DNA of 64,000 bases from Malachius bipustulatus (Eukaryota; Arthropoda; Insecta; Coleoptera; Melyridae): positions 19,158,001-19,222,000 of the forward strand of contig OU342631.1 of the NCBI GenBank assembly GCA_910589415.1, in the 5' to 3' direction. Each line of letters begins with the position of its first letter. Positions within the stretch are counted from its first letter, which is position 1. Shown in pieces: positions 59,491 to 64,000 of this stretch. Position numbers and translations under genes: made by a program. Under the pieces are notes generated by a model. It did not search any database. It had not been told where the DNA came from and saw only the letters and a list, made by a program, of their open reading frames with translations.

Positions 59491-60263
59491 AGTTTTCATA
59501 TACCTGCCAGTATTTATAACGTTTTTCTACACTAGGCCAGAATCGCATCAAATTACATCTATTATCCCCGCCAATCGATTTCTATTTTTTTTTAACCCTA
59601 TAATAATCCGAGATACAGGACCGATTATCAATTAGCCTTGGTATACACTTTCAAAAATTAAATCTTCACTGAAAAATAATTAATGTTTATGCCGATTTTA
59701 CAACGCCATTTCAGAATTAAGCACTGTTTTCAGCATCCCTAAGCGTATCATTAAAATCAAACAAAATTCTCTCGCAATATGATTAATTTTAATGTAATCC
59801 TGCCTCTGTCAAGATCAATCCATAATTCATATCCTCACCATGTCCGATAATAATAATTATGTCATAATTACAAATATTGTTGTGCAAGGGCGTTGCACCC
59901 CCACGAGTCGAGACTGCTGGAGGGTTGCACGTATCATTGCACAAACAATCTGCACTTGCAGTTTATAACATCTGCATTTTCTCAGAAATTTTGCCAACTA
60001 ATGATCGAGGAATATTTAGTATCAGGACATATTAATTTTTATCTCATACAGCGGGCCCGAATTCGTACACTTGGTTCAAATTCCTTCTCTAAGTAATTAA
60101 TCAAGTCTATGCTGCAATCGCAAATTAATTCGTTCCGTTAATTGATGAAATTGGTAAGCAATGACAAAAACAGTTTGATTTCTTAGCAGAATTTTTCATT
60201 AATTACCAAGTTAGAATGAACGTGTTATAGTAAACGTGTACTAAGTTGTTTAATTCAAACATC

Positions 60264-60368
60264 ATGACTGAAAAAAGCCTAATTGGACCATGTGCTCGGG
60301 CTGCTGCGGCTGCAGCAGAAGCAGCAGCAGCAACAGCAAATCCTCAATACATTCGCACGATCTTTTAA
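60264..60368 (+). CDS. Possible 34-codon ORF with alanine run
   Basis: Reads MTEKSLIGPCAR, an alanine-rich stretch coded by GCT, GCG and GCA, then NPQYIRTIF and TAA. The mixed alanine codons argue weakly against a simple CAG microsatellite. It has no recognisable domain and no splice donor at its end. It could equally be a trinucleotide tract open by chance. Confidence 0.15.
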   Translation: MTEKSLIGPCARAAAAAAEAAAATANPQYIRTIF

Positions 60369-61139
60369 CCCAAAAGCTAAAAGATCAACATGACATCATC
60401 CTGTAATTGCAAACAATAGTGATTCATCACAGCTAACAGTACTGAAAAATTAGTTCCTTTAATTCAGTCAATTAACTTGATAGCGTTTAGAGACAAACGG
60501 AAGGAAAGTTGTGCGCGCTGCGTCTTCGTAGTTGTTTAAACTGATTTACAGATTTATAAACATAAATTTCATTTCGCCTAAACTATAATTTCAATCAAAA
60601 CTTTTTTTTTTATTTAGAAATATTATATTCATATACCTGTGTATGGTTAAGCATGCTTTGTTAATTATGGGCATTACAAAAAATAGTACTAGAAATCTTT
60701 AGCCCTTGGTCTTGGGTCTTGGTTTTCTGACTTTTGGATACGTTGTTAGGTCCACTGCTAGTAGCAGAATACCAGTTTTGCAACAACAAAAGCCTTGTGG
60801 GTTTAGCGCAATGCGCAAAATAGTTTGCGCATTTTGAGCCTAATATCACCCAAAAAATGCGCTTCACAGAAAAAATTGTAGAATAGATTTCAAAGACAAT
60901 AAAATTTGCTGTAATTTAAGTGTAAATTTATTGTTGTAGCTTAAGTCGCTTCTAAAATAAAGTTTCTTTAATACTTTTACGGGTTTTCTAGTTTTTCCAA
61001 AAATGCAGATTATGAACAGGTCACCTGACTGACCTGACTGACCTGCCTGCCCTGACCTGCTGGTGTTTTTTTCGGAAAAGTAGTAGAGTTGAATATGGTA
61101 ATGCTACATGGGTATTATTCAAGCTCGTCTTCCACACAA

Positions 61140-61300
61140 GAGGCAACAAAATATCCATCAGTTATTGTAATATTTGTGCATACATTCAGTGGATGTGATC
61201 CCACTTCTGCTCCTTTCTGGCAACGAAAAACAAAACTAGCTCAAAAAACTTGTTCCGCGCAGGCCAGAATGCCTGTTACAGAGCTCGCATTTAGATCGTA
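61140..61300 (+). pseudogene. Second remnant of the HALTGCDTTS transposon gene
   Basis: VHTFSGCDPTSAPFWQRKTK corresponds to the H-A-L/F-T/S-GCDTTS block seen at 14260-14320, followed by a lysine-rich segment as in the family. Only this part is kept. Confidence 0.55.
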
Positions 61301-64000
61301 TTTTCTGAGATAATATGAGCCAATATTTATTATAAAATAATTTTTTTAATAGAAATTCTGCAATAAACTACAATAATTCTTGTAATCTTGAGGAAATTTT
61401 GACAGAGATATGTGGCTCTCTCGTTGAAATCATCACTGTAGCTGGGTTCGTCCAGGTGCTGTCCTGTTATCGCTCGAAATTTTCGAAAATTTTTGTCGAG
61501 CCATCGAATAAACGGACATGAAAGCGAGTTAGCATTGTCATTGTCATCCAGTTCTGAGCTATGAACAGTCTCAATTTTCTAGCTCGTCAGGGAGTTTATT
61601 TTAAAATCAATTTAAAGATTTGCGCAGGTAGAGAGATAGATAGACAGACAAAAAGCGAGTTAATAAAAACGTGGTAAAATAAACTAAATTGTCAACTCTA
61701 AAAATGTTATTAGGTAGATTCGGATAGATTTAGATGTCTACTGCAGTTGCGGACGAAACGTCAGGAGTAAATGAAACGTGAACATAGGTTACCAGCCCTA
61801 AATTACTTATGATTCAAAAGAAACAACACTGGACCTTTTCTTCTTTGATTTTCTATGCAATACTATTCCTATGAAATTACTTGTAAAACTGTGTAGTGAA
61901 AAATAGAGCAATAGAATCTCTTAAATCGAAACGTCCAATTATCCAAACAATGAGGCTTTTGAGTTTCGCTTAAGAAGAACTCGAAAATTATTTCAAATAA
62001 TTGATGCTTGAAGATTCAAGACTGATAAGTAATAGGTAGAGAGGTACGTAGAGAATTTAAAAATCTCAAAGGATATCTGGATATTACGGAATGTAAGGAT
62101 TATAAAAGGAAATGGCACAGCAGCTGAAATAACTTGTTCATATTCGGAGGGTTTAAATCAGCGAAAAAATTCCATTGTATCTCAGAAGGCAATTTCTTTG
62201 AAATGAAAACTTAATAATGATATGCAAATTCGAGGTAGCTTCACAAAGATGAGAATAAGAGGCAATATTCTCGGGAGATCCAGGTTGCCGGAAAGACGGT
62301 AACGTTATCAAAACAATCAAGACAGAATCAAAGAAAGCGATTGGTCGGACCGGCATTTCCGGTTATTGGATACGAAACAATCATTGGTAAATCACTTGAG
62401 ATGGGATTCTCTTTTGTTTCCTATTTCGTAATTGTTGAATAAAAACTAAAAGGAATCGAGCGATTTCTTTGTTACTGTTCAGAGGGTAATGGAGCTTGTG
62501 AAATTGCTTTCCGTCGTAAAGGTTGTTTGATTTTGATCTTCCTGGAAGTTTCTTTATAATTATCGAATAAGTATCTAACTACTTACATTTCTGAAATTAA
62601 CATTTAGATCTGTTAACGAGTTTTTTTAGCAACTGGGTTACAAAAAACTTATTTCTGCTGCTGGTGTTCCTTTGGGATCATTTTTAGAGCCTAATTTATT
62701 TATAATAACTTGAAACTTGAAACTATTTGATATTCTATTAGGTTTCAATTAGTGGATTTGAATAATCTAATAAGATCGATTTGTTTTATTTGTTCCAGAA
62801 TCAAAATTCATAATTTTGTCTTATTTTTGTTGTAAATAATCTTTAATTATTTACATGAAATAAAAGACCTTGTTTGAATAGTTTATTTCTATTCATCTTG
62901 ACTGTAATGACGTTGATAGTTTGCTGGTGTAATGAAGAATCGCCTCCCCTAGTACATAAAAAGATTCAAGGGTGTATACATGTTTTATGCGTCATTAATT
63001 TTACACCCTTTATAAAAATTATGGTCATTTTACGATTTCGAACATATCCTGACAATGGCAGCAAATCACATCATGAACAACGCCGCGATCTCTCATTTCA
63101 TTGAAATAAATATAAATTAATTAATCAAAGAAACTCGAAATTAAAAAAACGTCCAATTAGACCGACGAAAATGATGTGGGCAGCGATTTAAAAATCATTA
63201 TAACTGCTTGACTTTTATTTAATTTAAAATCACCCGACGCCGCAAATAATGAGGGTAAAACCGTTAAGTTTAATCAAAATTTTATACGCGTCAGCCTGTG
63301 CCATCGAGTTAACGACTGCAGACGCTTTCGTGTGTCTCTGGGATAAGACGAAGACTGGAATTGCTGTTCCAGTGCTTCCTGCGGACAGGAAGTATCAATT
63401 TCAATTAACTCCCGCGCGATAAATCAAGTGGTAAATAGAGAAGCAGGCGGTAGAAATAAAAACAAACTGACTCAATTGAGGTGGCGCCTGTCTTGTTGTT
63501 GTCAAACGCTGCCCTTCGTTGCTTCGCAGTCATTATCAAATAATTCTAAGAAGAAAATCACTGGCTTGACCTGTAACTGATTTTATAACCCATTAGTTCC
63601 ACTTCGTAAACGTTAAATCTAGATTGGTCCTGGCGCCTCCGACAGGATCAAACAATAAAAATTTTGTCTGTGATAGTTTTCAAGTAACGTTTTGTAACTC
63701 TTATTAATATAATCAATTTATTTACCTGTTTATAAAAACTCTAGAAATATTTATGTTATCCTGGAAATTAGTATAAATTCATGCGAAGTACACCTAAACC
63801 ATCAAGTCTGGGAGATGGTACCTTTTTCAAAATCATACTGAAGACTGGGCTTTTGACGTAGATTTTCAAACAAACTGAATTCAATCCAGAGATTATTATT
63901 CCAGATATTTCTTGATGTGAGTATAGTAATCGCTTGAGTTTTCGTCCCAATTCGCGTCATACTTTTGTGTACATGCGACTGTAATATCTTACGCGTCGAT
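61301..64000. other. Intergenic, nothing recognised
   Basis: AT-rich with a GC-richer stretch about 63290-63420 (GCGTCAGCCTGTGCCATCG, CTGCGGACAGGAAG). Open frames of 60-76 codons match nothing known. Confidence 0.35.

Overview
The window is AT-rich eukaryotic DNA with short exons, GT-AG introns, dense DNA-transposon and LINE debris, and five recognisable animal genes. The gene set and the repeat style (foldback and MITE families ending in ACCCTGTA, hAT-like MITEs with 8-bp duplications, tRNA-headed SINEs, R1-, I- and RTE-like LINE remnants) point to an arthropod, most likely an insect. I cannot fix the order; a beetle or a hemipteran would both fit.

Layout. 1-3100 (minus): the 5' coding exon of a CYLD-like deubiquitinase, the rest of which lies off the left edge; its first intron holds a Penelope-like remnant and a MITE. 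3488-3764 (plus): a weak small-gene candidate. 8031-10851 (minus): a complete three-exon MAF1, the RNA polymerase III repressor. 11066-11467 (minus): an unrecognised ORF interrupted by one TAG. 12581-19087: a block of nested transposons, with a 4.86-kb element bearing 0.8-kb terminal inverted repeats, a degraded transposase-like gene and a perfect 260-bp-arm palindrome, then a foldback element and a mariner-type MITE. 21924-30899 (plus): a four-exon HOIL-1/RBCK1-like RBR ubiquitin ligase of 1376 residues. 33007-34466 (minus): a two-exon SS18/SYT homologue. 36302-37429 (plus): a five-exon palmitoyl-protein thioesterase 2. 37.4-64 kb is almost entirely repeats: foldbacks, MITEs, four or five LINE fragments, a SINE and minisatellite-like tracts, with one orphan exon candidate at 53775-53922.

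How the genes relate. The most interesting gene is the HOIL-1 homologue. It keeps the LUBAC-tethering helix, UBL, NZF and RING-IBR-RING in the mammalian order, including the catalytic cysteine and the C-terminal histidine, but adds about 780 N-terminal residues with a second NZF/RanBP2-type finger and proline-rich motifs. A CYLD homologue lies about 19 kb away, so a linear-ubiquitin eraser and a component of the linear-ubiquitin writer sit in the same window. They are separated by MAF1 and transposons, and nothing in the sequence shows shared regulation. MAF1, SS18 and PPT2 are ordinary housekeeping or chromatin and lysosomal genes with no evident functional link to the ubiquitin genes.

Limits: exon borders come from splice consensus, phase agreement and remembered family sequences, not from transcripts. 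Superfamily calls for repeats rest on ends, flanking duplications and short protein motifs.
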